Below are positions 20,928 to 32,372 of a stretch of DNA of 64,000 nucleotides, in pieces. Every line of letters starts with the position of its first letter. Position 1 is the stretch's first letter. Source of the stretch: Aquarana catesbeiana (taxonomy: Eukaryota; Chordata; Amphibia; Anura; Ranidae); NCBI RefSeq assembly GCF_042186555.1, contig NC_133334.1, positions 24,199,780-24,263,779 of the forward strand. The letters run 5' to 3'. The notes beneath the pieces were generated by a model. It did no database searches, was not told where the DNA came from, and saw only the letters and a program-made list of their open reading frames with translations. The translations under genes were made by a program, and so were the position numbers.

Positions 20928-21891
20928 TTAACCACTTGCTGACCAGCCGCCGTCATTATACTGTGGCAGGTCGGCATTGTTCCCACAAATCGCCGTAGCT
21001 GTACGACGGTCCATTTGACAGCTATAGCAGGCGCTGCATGGCGGGGGAGCTGATGCGCATAGCTGGCGGCCGCGATGTCCACCGGCCACCAGCGATCGCT
21101 CCACAGAGAGCCAGAATGAGGATCTGTCGATGTAAACAAACAGATCCCCCGTTCTGACAGGGAAGTACAAAGTTATTGTCTGTTCTTAGTGATCAGGAAC
21201 AGCGATCTCTCTCCTTCTCCAGTCGGTCCCCTCCCCCCCACAGTTAGAAACACCTCCCAGGGAACACATTTATCCCCTTGATCACCACTAGTGTTAACCC
21301 CCTCCCTGCCAGTGTCATTTACACAGTAATCAGTGAATTTTTATAGCGCTGATCGCTGTATAAATGTCACTGGTCCCAAAAAAGTGTCAACAGTGTCCGA
21401 TCTGTCTGCCGCAATGTTGCAGTCCAGCTAAAAATTGCTAAACCCTGCCATTACTAGTAAAATGAATAATAAAAAATGCGATAAAACTATCCCCTATTTT
21501 GTAGGCGCTATAACTTTTGCGCAAACCAATCAATATACGCTTATTGCAGGGTTTTTTTTTTACCAAAAATAAGTAGAAGAATACATATTGGCCTAAACTT
21601 ATGAAGAAATTTTTTTTTGGATATGTTTTATAACAAAAAGTAAAAAATATAGTTTTTTTTTTTTTCAAAATTTACGCTTTTTTTTGTTTATAGCGCAAAC
21701 AATAAAAACCGCAGAGGTGATCAAATACCACCAAACGAAAGTTCTATTTGTGGGGAAAAAAGAACGTCAATTTTGTTTGGGTACAACGTCGCACGACCGT
21801 GCAATTGTCAGCTAAAGCAACGCAGTGTCGAATCGCAAAAAAAATGCTCTGGTCATTAAGGGGGAAAATCTTCCAGTCCTTAATAGGTTAA
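20928..21891 (+). mobile_element. TTAA-type element, copy 3
   Basis: Starts TTAACCACTTGCTGACCAGC and ends 'cagtccttaataggttaa', so TTAA is present at both ends. It has 'aagttctatttgtgggg', 'ttttgtttgggtacaac' and 'gtgatcaaataccacc', matching 3340-3540 in reverse. About 964 bp, non-coding. TTAA at both termini suggests piggyBac-type insertion; that class assignment is inference. Confidence 0.8.
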
Positions 21892-21892
21892 G

Positions 21893-22007
<115 letters not shown>

Positions 22008-23180
22008 GACAGTATCTGACCTTCTGCTTAGCTGTAATTCTGTAATATTGTATTTATGTTCCATATGTTCTGAAAAACGTTCTGAAAAGTGGAATAACAC
22101 TTTAAATGGTCTTCATACAGACATATAAAACGATCTGAAATAAAACCAGCCATATTCAGGTCTAACCTGCGAACTTTTCTCTCTGGAAAGTAAATTGATA
22201 GTGACAGAGAATGGAATTGAACAGATTTCTACTAAAGGACAGAGCGTTCCACTTTATTTATTATCGCACCAAAGGGCACCGCTGATAAATTAGATGTCCT
22301 GTACAAGGCGGATTTGTACAACACGAGCCGGGAGGACAACTTTCTTTTTTTTTTTACAAGTTTTAATCAGCTGCTTTAACACGTTCAATATTTCATTAAT
22401 GGAAAACTTTAGGATAGAGCAAGCAGTAGAAATGCGTTAAAAACAGCATAAAACGGAGATGTTAACCCAAACACTAAAATCTCAAATATTGTAAGCCCTA
22501 ATATTTTAATTTTAATTCAAAAGTTGTTTTCATTTGTTTTAAATCTGAATTTTTCACAAAAAAAAAAATACTTGGCGATCCTGCTATGAATGTGCTTTGT
22601 TCAATCAACTGCTTTTTTGAGGTGACAGCTATCTCCCAATTCTTCTCTTACCTTACTGGCAGACCAATCGAGACTACCATTGCTGCACTCGAAGGACCAC
22701 TTCTACATTTGATGTCCTACAAGCTCTAGTTGAGAGCTACTGAGTGGGGTGTCTGTTTAATGTGCCAAGGTGACACTCCAGGCTCTGTGGGGGTCCCGAA
22801 TGCCCACTAATCCTGTAATCTACACCAATATACAATGTCTGGGCTATCCGTTTTAATGCCTTGGTCTATCTATATGTGCCCCGTTGAGGTTTTTACATAG
22901 GGCTTTAAATACTTCTACCCTATCACTGACTGAACAAATTGGTACTTGAATATACTTCACTAGGCTCCAGGGCCTCTGGCACATTATTTAATACATCACC
23001 TTCTTCTGGAGAGTTGTGATTTTACAATTCATTTATCTGACTGGTCTGGATTGGGGAAATTTGGACATTGGGTTACCACCCTGTGCCCCCCCCCCCCCGT
23101 CTTTCTCTGAGGTGGCCTCTGTGTCCGCCACCATGATCTGCTATCGCCCATACTCTGACTTTCAAGGTTGATCAGCACCC
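22008..23180. other. Unassigned non-coding DNA
   Basis: 22010-22560 looks like unique AT-rich sequence. 22600-23180 is probably the 5' part of the hammerhead-bearing repeat that follows. A 13-base C run lies at 23086-23098. No gene seen. Confidence 0.35.
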
Positions 23181-23182
23181 AT

Positions 23183-23235
23183 CCAACCTGTCCTGAGAAA
23201 GCAAGTAAATCTTGTGAAACGCGTTGACTACCAAG
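23183..23235 (+). ncRNA. Hammerhead-like relic
   Basis: Order on the plus strand: GTC (stem I), CTGAGAA (core CTGANGA with G8 changed to A), hairpin GCAAG...CTTGT, intact GAAA, CGCGTT and GAC completing a short stem I. The GAAACGCGTT block is exactly as in hammerheads. Stem I pairs over only 3 bp and the core has one substitution, so activity is doubtful. Confidence 0.55.
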
Positions 23236-24133
23236 TATGGAGGAGTTGTGGATCTGACCCCTGACATTTACGCCGATTTAATATTTATCTTCCTTTGATG
23301 AACTTCCACATACCATATATACCTTTTGAATGGAGTTCTGCCTCCATGCTTGGGATTGGGTAATTGTTTGACCTACCGAAAGTAGAGGGTGTTGCATTGC
23401 TTTTATGTACATATGTTGTAAGATATTTGTAATAAAAATTGTTATATTTTATATAGACTGCTTCATGTTGTGACTACAAAGATTGCAGTTGTTTTGAGAA
23501 ACTAGGGATCTGCTTTCTCTTTCCTGTTCTCTTACCTTGTCACCCTGTTACATGTGCCCCTGGGGGAAAACTGGCCCTGCCAACATTTTTTACTAAGGCA
23601 CAGTCCACCGTTATCATTATTGGGAAGTATGTCCAGAGTTATGGTGTCAGGATTTATATCAATGTTTCTTGTGCTTTCATGATATTAGGTTTTGTTTTTG
23701 CCTATTAGGTTGTATTATTGTTGTGGGTTCTGTGGCACCAGATTCAAAATGCTTTGTCTCCCTATATAAAGCTTCCGGTAAAAGTTGTATAAGATAACTC
23801 CATTATTTTATAACCCCTTTTTCGGCCTTGGACTTCAGACTAACACAGTGCTGTTCCTGTCTCAGGAGGACAGGCCACAACTTTGACATTTTGTACCCTG
23901 ATTGTACTATTTCTCTGGCTCAGTCATTTCCCCTCATCCTCGGTCTATAGTCAATGGTGGTTTATCCATCTCCAATTAACCGCAGTTCTCTATAAATTTA
24001 AGCCTGAAACCCACACGATGCTTGACCTCACCCCACTGGAAGAGGTAGAAAAGGAGGGAGCGCTCAATCTCCAATGAAATGCAAGTCGAGAGGTAAGTTT
24101 AAGGTCATTTATTAAAAGTAGCAACAAATGATC

Positions 24134-24183
24134 AAGCCAACGTTTTTCTGGGGGAAAAGGCTCCCTCTTCCTCAGGGCTGCTG
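24134..24183 (-). ncRNA. Hammerhead-like motif, left arm
   Basis: Minus strand: AGCC (stem I), CTGAGGA (intact core), hairpin GAGGGAG...TTCCCCC, GAAA, AACGTT, then GGCT completing a 4-bp stem I. All invariant core bases appear present; stem II is imperfect and stem III is altered from the usual ACGCGT. Confidence 0.5.
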
Positions 24184-24387
24184 CTGTTTGCTGATGGAGA
24201 ACGGGGAAAAAATCCCAAACAAGTGTGTCTGTGACACCAAAATTAGAACTTCTCTATGATTGCTGCGTTTGCAGGGGCAGTGCTCCTCGATGCTGCCACT
24301 GCAAACACAGTGATCACAGAGCAGTTCTGATTTCAGTGTCACAGAGACACCCGTTTGGGATTTTTTCCCCGTTCTCCATCAGCAAAC

Positions 24388-24438
24388 AGCAGCAGCCCTG
24401 AGGAAGGGGGAGTCTTTCCCCCCTAAAAGCGTTGGCTT
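24388..24438 (+). ncRNA. Hammerhead-like motif, right arm
   Basis: Plus strand mirror of the left-arm motif: AGCC, CTGAGGA, hairpin AGGGGGA...TTTCCCCC, then CTAAAAGCGTT where GAAACGCGTT is expected, then GGCT. The second core strand is damaged. Confidence 0.45.
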
Positions 24439-24819
24439 AACCATTGGTTGCTACTTTCAATAAACGACTTAAAACTTACCTCATTACCTCTGGACTTGCA
24501 TTACATTGGAGATTGGGCACGCCCTCCTTTTCTACCTTTATTAGTTCATGCAGGAATTACCTCAAGGCTGTACCCAAAGGCAGCAGCCCTGGCCCCCAAA
24601 AAGAGCTCACCTACTTATGGTGTAGTGGGGCAGAAAGCATTGGAAGAAAACTCTTCCAATCTGCCCCCACCATCACCTAACCATCGACTTACAAACGACT
24701 GAGTCAGTCCAGCACGATCTCCAACCCTACAGAAGCTCACTCTACTGGAAGATTTTCTCTCGCATGATGCTCCACTTGACCATATTCTAGGGGGATGTCC
24801 TGTAAAAAACAAGGTGGGA

Positions 24820-25355
24820 AAAATATCTTAGCACCTCATTCTCTGAAAAGGATTGTTTCATTTACACTCATAACTTGTGAATGTCTTCTTATTTTCAAGA
24901 AAAAAGTTATAAGATTGAGTCCTTATGTACCCTGCCAACTCTAGCATCTGCTGGAGATGCCAAGAAGCTGAGGCCTCTTACCTTCATATTTGGTGAGGCT
25001 GCCACCTGATTTCACAATTCTGGCAGAACATATTCCTTTCCTATAACTCCATGTGCATTTACAATATCCAGCCCAACCCAGCCATTTCCCAATTGTCGAT
25101 GTCTCCTGGATCCATCTCTACAATTAAAAAGGGCCTCCTATGGCATTGTTTACTAGCAGCCCGGCCATTGGCCAACATTGGAGGTTACCCTCTCCACCCC
25201 ACCTAATGGAATGGGTCCAGATATTAAATGAGATCATGGCAATGGAAATCTTGATCGGGGAAGATGGCCCTGATTCTGATAAGGTGCACACTACATGGAC
25301 ATACTGGCAGGTCTTTAGTGATTTTTCCGCTTTCCGAGCCCTAGTGGCAAAATAA
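24820..25355 (+). pseudogene. L1/Tx1-like LINE ORF2 3' fragment
   Basis: Pieces of plus-strand translation read CWRCQEAEASYLHIWWSC, then after stops MEWVQILNEIMAMEILIG and TWTYWQVFSDF. This is the layout of the C-terminal cysteine motif and tail of L1/Tx1-type LINE ORF2 proteins. Several stops and shifts; no reverse transcriptase part remains. Family named from memory of the motif order, moderate certainty. Confidence 0.5.
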
Positions 25356-25689
25356 TTGGTTGATCCTATTTGCTGCTTCTTCTAGCGTTTTTCAGATTCC
25401 CCCTCCTCCCTGTTAGTCACCCACTTCTTCCCTTCTACAAATTCCCCTCTCCTGGAGCACTTTTAATGTTTTTTTTTTTTTTCTTAAGTGCCAGATTTCC
25501 ATCTACTGGTTTTCTTAGTGGTTTTCTAGCATCTTGCTTGTTGCAGGGTTATTGCATATTTTTGATATTGTTTAAGTCCCAGATACTTTGTATTAGTATG
25601 CATTTCCTGTTATGGTATTGCAATCATATACGTACATTTTTGTATGTAAGCAATTGAAAACGTTCTTAATAAACAGTCATTTAATTTAA

Positions 25690-27578
25690 TAGTTGTATAA
25701 GATAACTTTGTAGCCAGGTGCTGGGCTACAGTAGCATGGAGAAGGAGACATTGACCCTTGTTATTTTCCAGTCTCTACTGCGATGCTCGATGTTATTCTG
25801 CACTATCCCCCCCCCCCCCCCGCCCCAGCCAGCAGGGGGAGAGCTATTATCAAGAAACCTATGGACTCCTAAGTAGGATGCTAATAATCATGGGAGTTGT
25901 AGTCTGAGACATCAGCCATAGAATTGGCCAATGGACCCTTTACACAACATTTTCCAGAGGAGAAGCGGGAGCAGCGAGATAGCTTTTACCGGACTGCATG
26001 GGAGACTTCTTTCTCTTGGCACTAAAGGAACCAAGGAGAGCACATGCCTGCAAACTGACAAAACCACTGAGTGGCCATACCAGCAGGGACCAAGCCTGAG
26101 GAGACATCTGGAGCAAAGCAATCGCATCTGCACCATTGCCACAAAGAGACCAGAACTTCCTCTCACCCTCTTCTTTCCACTGCAAATCACAGCAGGCATT
26201 CTGTGGAGGGAAAGAGGGGGCCCCCTTCTACAGCAAGAGTTCACAGCCGCACCACAAGGACTAATGAAAGGGCTCACTGCCTACTAGAGAAAGTACACCA
26301 ATTACATTGCACTTGTATTACACCTGTATTGCCCCTACACCACACCTATGCTGCACCCTTCCAGCACCTAAACTGAATACTGGTTTATTAAGACTGTCTT
26401 CAAGTGCACTAGCGCTTCTTAAAGGTCTCCAACTATACCCGGCAGAAGAGCTGGCTGTAAGAGAACTTCCATGACATGTTGGGTGCACGCATGTGTGCAT
26501 GCACACAAGCGGACGCATATGCGCCACTGCGCATGCATGAAAAATGCACGCACTCATGGGAACACGTCTCCATTGGCACCAGATGGCCTGTTTAAAGGGT
26601 GCTGACTGTCTTCTTGCTCAATGCTGACTGGTCTTCAGCTGTTTCCTTGTGCCCTGCTTGAATTCTGCTTGATATCTGTTGCTGACCTGGCTTACCACTG
26701 ACCTGAGCTTGGATTCTGTTTATGCTCTTGATTATCAGTTTCTAACTCTGGCTTACTCTTGACCTTGCTCCTGTCTGTTGCCCTGGCACCCCGCTGCCTG
26801 CTCGCTGCTGACTCTGGCTATCCTGCTGACCACGCTTCTGTCTCCTGTGTGGCTCCACGCTACCTCCAAGTGCCTGTGATGGCTGCCCCTCATCCCAGCT
26901 CCAGTGGACACAGTGTGTTCCTGTCTCCAGACTATGGTAAACCCTGGCAAGCCATGTATCCTGAACCGGCAAGCCTGGTGGAGTTCCCACTTTAACCTCG
27001 GCTGATCTGCCCAGCATCATTGCAGTTCCTGACCTGATGATCTGCCTGATTTACAGAGTTTACAACTCCTGCCACAAGCTCTGCAATCAACACCTACAGG
27101 CACTTGTGTTCCTCCTGTCCCTTGTCACCATATGTTCCACTCTCAATGGGGCCTGGGCTGGAGATACAAGAGAGGCCGACCTCGTCATTTCAGTCTCCTA
27201 CCAGTTATGTGACACTGCCCCTTACATAAAATCATGCCAGTCTCCTCCTTCTTCCATTTCTTCAGACAGTGCACATCCAGTTGGTCTAGGCCTAGCATAG
27301 TAGCCATCAATGCGCTTTGGCGGTATAGTTCCTATGTTTGGTAAATGAGTTTATTACTGCCCACTGTTGCACTTTAGGTGGCTTTGCTACAGTTTATGCT
27401 GATCTGGATGCCATGTTTTATTCTATGCCTAGCCTTTAATGTTAATCACTCTGTATGCCCAATTGTGTTACCGCCAGTGTTAAACTCTTTTTATGTTTGC
27501 CTCGCTACCAACCAGTTTGGATGACAATATATTGAAGTGGAACTTAACCCATAACAACCTGATAAAAAAAGTTCTTTA
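25690..27578. other. Unassigned DNA, possibly including an old LTR
   Basis: No gene recognised. A C run lies at 25806-25821. 26470-26560 is GC-rich with repeated 'gcatgc' words. 26580-27000 is rich in 'tgctgactctggct' phrases, a texture seen in decayed LTRs such as the solo LTRs here, but no TG...CA pair or duplication is visible. Confidence 0.3.
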
Positions 27579-28042
27579 GCAAGGAATAGGGATGAGCTTC
27601 GTGTTCGAGTCGAACCCATGTTCAACTCGAACATCGGCTGTTCGATCGTTCGCCGAATTGCGAACGATATGGGCCGTTCGCGCCAAATTCGTGTGGCGCG
27701 TCACGGCCCATAATTCACTGCGGCATCGCAGTGCATTGCTTGCTGATGATTGGTCAAGCATGCACTATGACCCGCATGCTTGGCCAATCACAGCGCCGCC
27801 TTAACAGAGAGCCATAATTGGCCAAAGCCAAGGAGGCTTTGGCCAATTATGGCTCAGGGGATTTAGTACACGCCCCACACTATATAAGGCCGCCTGCACG
27901 GCGGCCCTGTGCAGTGTGTTCCGGTGTGCTTAGAGAGAGAGAGAGACAGTGTCATTTCATTTGAGTTAGCTAGATTAGGCAGGACAGTCAGTCAGTTAGC
28001 TGCACTTAAAGTGTATTGTGTATATATATGCATCCCAGGTGT

Positions 28043-28044
<2 letters not shown>

Positions 28045-28087
<43 letters not shown>
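28045..28087. repeat. (TA)n microsatellite in hAT leader
   Basis: About 21 TA units, preceded by 'gtgtattgtgtatatatatg'. A second, shorter (TA)n lies at 28911-28937, 30 bp before the likely start codon. Confidence 0.95.
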
Positions 28088-28089
<2 letters not shown>

Positions 28090-28870
28090 TGTATTCAGTT
28101 TAGCTAGATCCGTTCCTGTTATCTTCTAGACTATTTACATTTAGTGCAGTGCGTCCTGCTCACAGTGTTCAGCTAGATCCGTTCCTGTTATATTCCTACT
28201 GACAGGCAGGCTTGTCTTGTTACAGTATTTTGAAGAAAATTACTGGTGTTCTTTTGATCCTATTAGTACCACAGTCAGGCAGCTAGACTATTTACATTTA
28301 GTGCAGTGCGTCCTGCTCACAGTGTTCAGCTAGATCCGTTCCTGTTATCTTCTTACTGACAGGCAGGCTTGTCTTGTTACAGTATTTTAAAGAAAATTAC
28401 TGGTGTTCTTTTGATCCTATTAGTACCACAGTCAGGCAGCTAGACTATTTACAGTTAGTGCAGTGCGTCCTGCCCACAGTGTTCTGCTAAACCTACAAGT
28501 AAGTGGGGTGCGTCCACCTCACAGTGTTCAGCTAAACCTACAAGTTAGTGGGGTGCGTCCACCTCACAGTGTTCAGCTAAACCTACAAGCTAGTGGGGTG
28601 CGTCCTGCTTACAGTGTTCAGCTAGATCCGTTTCTGTTATCTTCTTACTAACAGGCAGGCTTGTCTTGTTACAGTAAATACAGCTACCTGAAGAAAATTG
28701 CTGGTGTTCTTTTGATCCTATTAGTACCACAGTCAGGCAGCTAGACTATTTACAGTTAGTGCAGTGCGTCCTGCTCACAGTGTTCTGCTAAACCTACAAG
28801 TTAGTGGGGTGCGTCCACCTCACAGTGTTCAGCTAAAGCTACCTGTAGAAGGTTGGTGGTGTTCTCATAC
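28090..28870. repeat. Tandem units in the hAT 5' leader
   Basis: A ~150-bp unit ('gctagactatttaca', 'gtgcagtgcgtcctgc', 'gatccgttcctgttat', 'ggcaggcttgtcttgtt', 'ttttgatcctattagtacc') occurs about three times, with a ~47-bp sub-unit 'cctacaagttagtggggtgc' four to five times. The repeats keep one frame open upstream of the transposase, so the reading frame can be extended back to 28764. That extension is probably not coding. Confidence 0.8.
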
Positions 28871-28967
28871 TACAGGCAGGCAGTTGATTTTGCTAGCTGC
28901 AGTATCAGTACATATATATATATATATATATATATATCCCAGCTTAGTGCAGCTACAGGCCATTAGT

Positions 28968-31900
28968 ATGTCTGGAAGGCCAAGAAGGAGAGGCAGACAG
29001 TCACAAGCCAATAAGAGAGGGCAAGCAGGCTCTGTGTCTAGTGCTGGTCGTGGAGACGGTGCATCCTCATCAGCACGTGGCCATGGGACACGCTTGGCCT
29101 TTTTTTCGGCAGCTGGCCATGTTGAGCCGCAACATGCGGAAGACTTGGTCGAGTGGATGACCAAGCCGTCCTCATCCTCCTCATCCTCTCTCACCCATGC
29201 CCAGGGTACTTTGTCTGGCAAAGCAGCGGCCTCTTCCCTCGGCTCAATGTCATCAGTGACTCCTTCCCTAGCCCCACCATGTCCTCCTGAGGAGTCCCTC
29301 GAACTGTTTGACCACAGTGTTGGGTACATGCTCCAGGAGGATGCCCAGCGTTTGGAAGGCTCTGATGATGATACTGAGCTCGATGAAGGCAGTAACACGA
29401 GCACGGACAGAGGGGGTGCCCAAGAAGGACAGCAATCTGGCAGTCATGCTCCCCCTGCTGCAGCATACTGCCAGGTTTGCTCCAGTGATGAGGAGGGAGG
29501 GGATGATGAGGTCACTGACTCAACGTGGGTGCCTGATAGGAGAGAGGAGGAGGAGGAGGAGGAGGCGGCACATCACCAACGAGGCAGGATGCCCTCCAGG
29601 GGCCAGCCTAAGGGCAGCACATTGACTGCATCACACCCCAAAGCTCCACATGTGCAGGGCGCTGCAGTCTCTGCGCGTTATTCAAAAAGTTCTTTGGTGT
29701 GGGCCTTTTTTGAGACGAGTGCATCAGATCGCACCGCTGCTATTTGCAACATATGTCTCAAGCGTATCTCGCGTGGCCAAAACATCTCCCGCTTGGGTAC
29801 CACATGCTTGACCAGACATATGTTGACCTGCCATGCAGTTCGTTGGCAAGCGTATCTAAAAGACCCACACCAAAGAACAAAGAGGACCTCTGCTTGCTCC
29901 TCATCAGCTGAGATTTCCAACCCCACTAGACCTTCAGTCCTCTCTGAGACCTGCACTGAGAGGAATGAAGGTGTAGAATTAGGTGTGTCACAGCCACGTA
30001 CTTGTGGGCAATCTGATTTTGGTACACCGACGTCAGATTGTACCAGGCAAATTTCCCTGCCCCAGCTGCTGCACCGCCGAAAGAAGTTTGCTCCCAGCCA
30101 TCCACATGCCCAACGGTTGAATGCTAGCTTGGCAAAATTGCTAGCACTTCAACTGCTGCCTTTTCAGTTGGTAGACTCTGCCCCCTTCCGTGAGTTTGTG
30201 GAATGTGCGGTTCCTCAGTGGCAGGTACCCAAACGCCACTTTTTCTCACGGAAGGCGATTCCGGCTCTCTACCAGCATGTGGAAGGCAATGTCCATGCCT
30301 CGCTGGACAGGGCGGTCAGCGGTAAGGTGCATATTACCGCTGACTCATGGTCCAGCAGGCATGGACAGGGACGTTACCTAAGTTTCACGGCGCATTGGGT
30401 GACTCTGCTGGCAGCTGGGAAGGATGCAGGACAAGGTGCAGTAGTGTTGGAGGTTGTTCCGCCACCACGCCTCCAAAATGCTAATGATTGTGACACACCT
30501 CTCTCCTCCACCCCCTCCTCTTCTTCTTCCTCCATGGCCTCTTCCTCGGAACCAGCGGTGCTCCGTAGTCGTTCAAGGGGCTACGCAAGTACGCAGGCCA
30601 AAAGATGCCATGCGGTGCTTGAGCTGGTGTGCTTGGGGGACAGGAGCCACACTGGGGCAGAGGTTCTGTCAGCTCTGCAGGGGCAGGTTCAGAGGTGGTT
30701 GACGCCACGCCAACTTAAGGCAGGAATGGTGGTTTGCGACAATGGCACCAACCTCCTCTCTGCCCTCCGACAGGGACAAATGACCCATGTGCCCTGTTTG
30801 GCTCACGTCCTTAACTTGGTGGTGCAGCGGTTCTTGGGCAGGTACCCGGGCTTACAGGATGTCCTGAGGCAGGCCAGGAAAGTCTGTGTGCATTTCCGCC
30901 GGTCATATAATGCCAGTGCTCGGCTGACGGACCTCCAAAAGGAGTTTAACCTGCCCAAGAACCGCCTAATCTGTGACATGCCCACCAGGTGGAACTCAAC
31001 GTTGGCCATGCTGCAGCGGCTGCACACGCAGCAGAGGGCCATCAATGAGTACCTGTGCGACTATGGCACCAGGACAGGGTCAGGGGAGCTTGGTTTTTTT
31101 TCCCCACGCCAGTGGGCCATGATCAGGGATGCATGCACTGTCCTGTCACCATTTGAGGAGGCCACGAGGATGGTGAGCAGTGACAGTGCATGCATCAGTG
31201 ACACTGTCCCCCTTGTCCACCTGTTGGAGCACACGCTGCGTGGAATAATGGACAGGGCACTTGAGGCAGAACAGAGGCAGGAAGAGGAGGACTTCCTTAG
31301 CTCTCAAGGCCCCCTTTATCCAGACAGTGTTCCTGCGTGCCCGCCGATCACACAGGAAGAGGACGAGGAAGAAGAGGAGGAGGAAGATTGTGTCAGTATG
31401 GAGGTGGAGCCTGGCACTCAGCATCAGCAGCAGTCTTTAATGGATCAGTCCCAAGAAACACATGGACTTGTACGTGGCTGGGAGGAGGTGGCTGCGGACC
31501 ATGTCGTCCTTAGTGACCCAGAGGACTCCGGACCGAATGCCTCAGCAAACCTACACTGCATGGCCTCCCTGATCCTGCAAAGCCTGCGTAAGGATCCTCG
31601 TATTTGTGGTATCAAGGAGAAGGACCAATACTGGCTGGCAACCCTCCTTGATCCACGTTACAAGGGTAAGGTTGCGGACCTTATCTTGCCATCGCAGAGG
31701 GAGCAGAGGATGAAACCTCTTCGGGAGGCCTTGCAGAAAGGTCTGTGCAACGCGTTCCCAGAGACTGGGAGGTTACAAACTCCTGTTTCTGGACAACGTG
31801 TTGCTGAGGCTTCGGTCAGTCAAAGAAGGAGCGGTGGAGAAGGTGGCCGTCTGACCGATGCGTTCAGACAATTTTTTAGTCCGCAGCCCCAAGGTATGAT

Positions 31901-32237
31901 CGGTTCCAGCAACCATCGCCAGCGTCTGTTTTACATGGTGCAGGAATACCTAGGGGCAAGATCAGACTTGGACACCTTTCCCACCGAAAATCCTCTGGGT
32001 TACTGGGTCTTGAGGATGGATCACTGGCCAGAGCTTGCACAGTATGCAATTGAGCTACTGGCCTGTCCTGCATCCAGCGTTCTTTCGGAACGCACATTCA
32101 GTGCTGCTGGAGGCGTGGTAACCGATCACAGGGTGCGTCTGTCCACTGACTCGGACGATCGACTGACCTTCATAAAAATGAATGAGTCTTGGATCACCAC
32201 CAGCTACCAAGCACCTGATGCTGATGTAACCGAATAA
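28968..32237 (+). CDS. hAT transposase, BED-finger type, intact
   Basis: A 1,089-codon frame without stops. It would bind the element ends and carry out cut-and-paste transposition in the nucleus. I chose the ATG at 28968 (MSGRPRRRGRQ) because the frame upstream (open from 28764) is tandem leader repeat and (TA)n. A basic, Ser/Glu-rich N-terminus is followed by a BED zinc finger at about residues 237-290 (CNICLKR ... RHMLTCH). Then come the RNase-H-like core with ITADSWS (D459), VVCDNGTN (D591), the CLAH motif (C610, H613) and TRWNST, and acidic runs (~800). The C-terminal hATC dimerisation region reads CPASSVLSERTFSAAG, with E1041 as the likely third catalytic residue. All key residues are present. 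Residue roles are inferred by family alignment. Confidence 0.93.
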   Translation: MSGRPRRRGRQSQANKRGQAGSVSSAGRGDGASSSARGHGTRLAFFSAAGHVEPQHAEDLVEWMTKPSSSSSSSLTHAQGTLSGKAAASSLGSMSSVTPSLAPPCPPEESLELFDHSVGYMLQEDAQRLEGSDDDTELDEGSNTSTDRGGAQEGQQSGSHAPPAAAYCQVCSSDEEGGDDEVTDSTWVPDRREEEEEEEAAHHQRGRMPSRGQPKGSTLTASHPKAPHVQGAAVSARYSKSSLVWAFFETSASDRTAAICNICLKRISRGQNISRLGTTCLTRHMLTCHAVRWQAYLKDPHQRTKRTSACSSSAEISNPTRPSVLSETCTERNEGVELGVSQPRTCGQSDFGTPTSDCTRQISLPQLLHRRKKFAPSHPHAQRLNASLAKLLALQLLPFQLVDSAPFREFVECAVPQWQVPKRHFFSRKAIPALYQHVEGNVHASLDRAVSGKVHITADSWSSRHGQGRYLSFTAHWVTLLAAGKDAGQGAVVLEVVPPPRLQNANDCDTPLSSTPSSSSSSMASSSEPAVLRSRSRGYASTQAKRCHAVLELVCLGDRSHTGAEVLSALQGQVQRWLTPRQLKAGMVVCDNGTNLLSALRQGQMTHVPCLAHVLNLVVQRFLGRYPGLQDVLRQARKVCVHFRRSYNASARLTDLQKEFNLPKNRLICDMPTRWNSTLAMLQRLHTQQRAINEYLCDYGTRTGSGELGFFSPRQWAMIRDACTVLSPFEEATRMVSSDSACISDTVPLVHLLEHTLRGIMDRALEAEQRQEEEDFLSSQGPLYPDSVPACPPITQEEDEEEEEEEDCVSMEVEPGTQHQQQSLMDQSQETHGLVRGWEEVAADHVVLSDPEDSGPNASANLHCMASLILQSLRKDPRICGIKEKDQYWLATLLDPRYKGKVADLILPSQREQRMKPLREALQKGLCNAFPETGRLQTPVSGQRVAEASVSQRRSGGEGGRLTDAFRQFFSPQPQGMIGSSNHRQRLFYMVQEYLGARSDLDTFPTENPLGYWVLRMDHWPELAQYAIELLACPASSVLSERTFSAAGGVVTDHRVRLSTDSDDRLTFIKMNESWITTSYQAPDADVTE

Positions 32238-32372
32238 TTTTTTTTGAAATCTCAGATCCCTTCAAAGACTGCCTATGCTGATGCTGAGTGACTATCCCTG
32301 AGTAATTATCCTCTTCCTCCTCAATCATCACGCTGATAGCTTGTAAGAACATTTTTGGTTCTGGGTGCCACC

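Larger units (their letters stand above)
24042..24537. repeat. 496-bp head-to-head palindrome
   Basis: Left arm 24042-24235 and right arm 24345-24537 are inverted repeats. Outer words are 'aggtagaaaaggaggg' / 'ccctccttttctacct'; inner words are 'gatggagaacggggaaaaaa' and its complement. Pairing continues into the centre ('gtgtctgtgacacc' / 'gtgtcacagagacac'). Each arm has a hammerhead-like fold. The arms look like two terminal repeats of a Penelope-type element joined head to head; that origin is inference. Confidence 0.85.

Noticed and set aside
28865..29404. 179-codon minus frame opposite the hAT transposase
   Set aside because: Shadow of the real plus-strand transposase, which has motif support.
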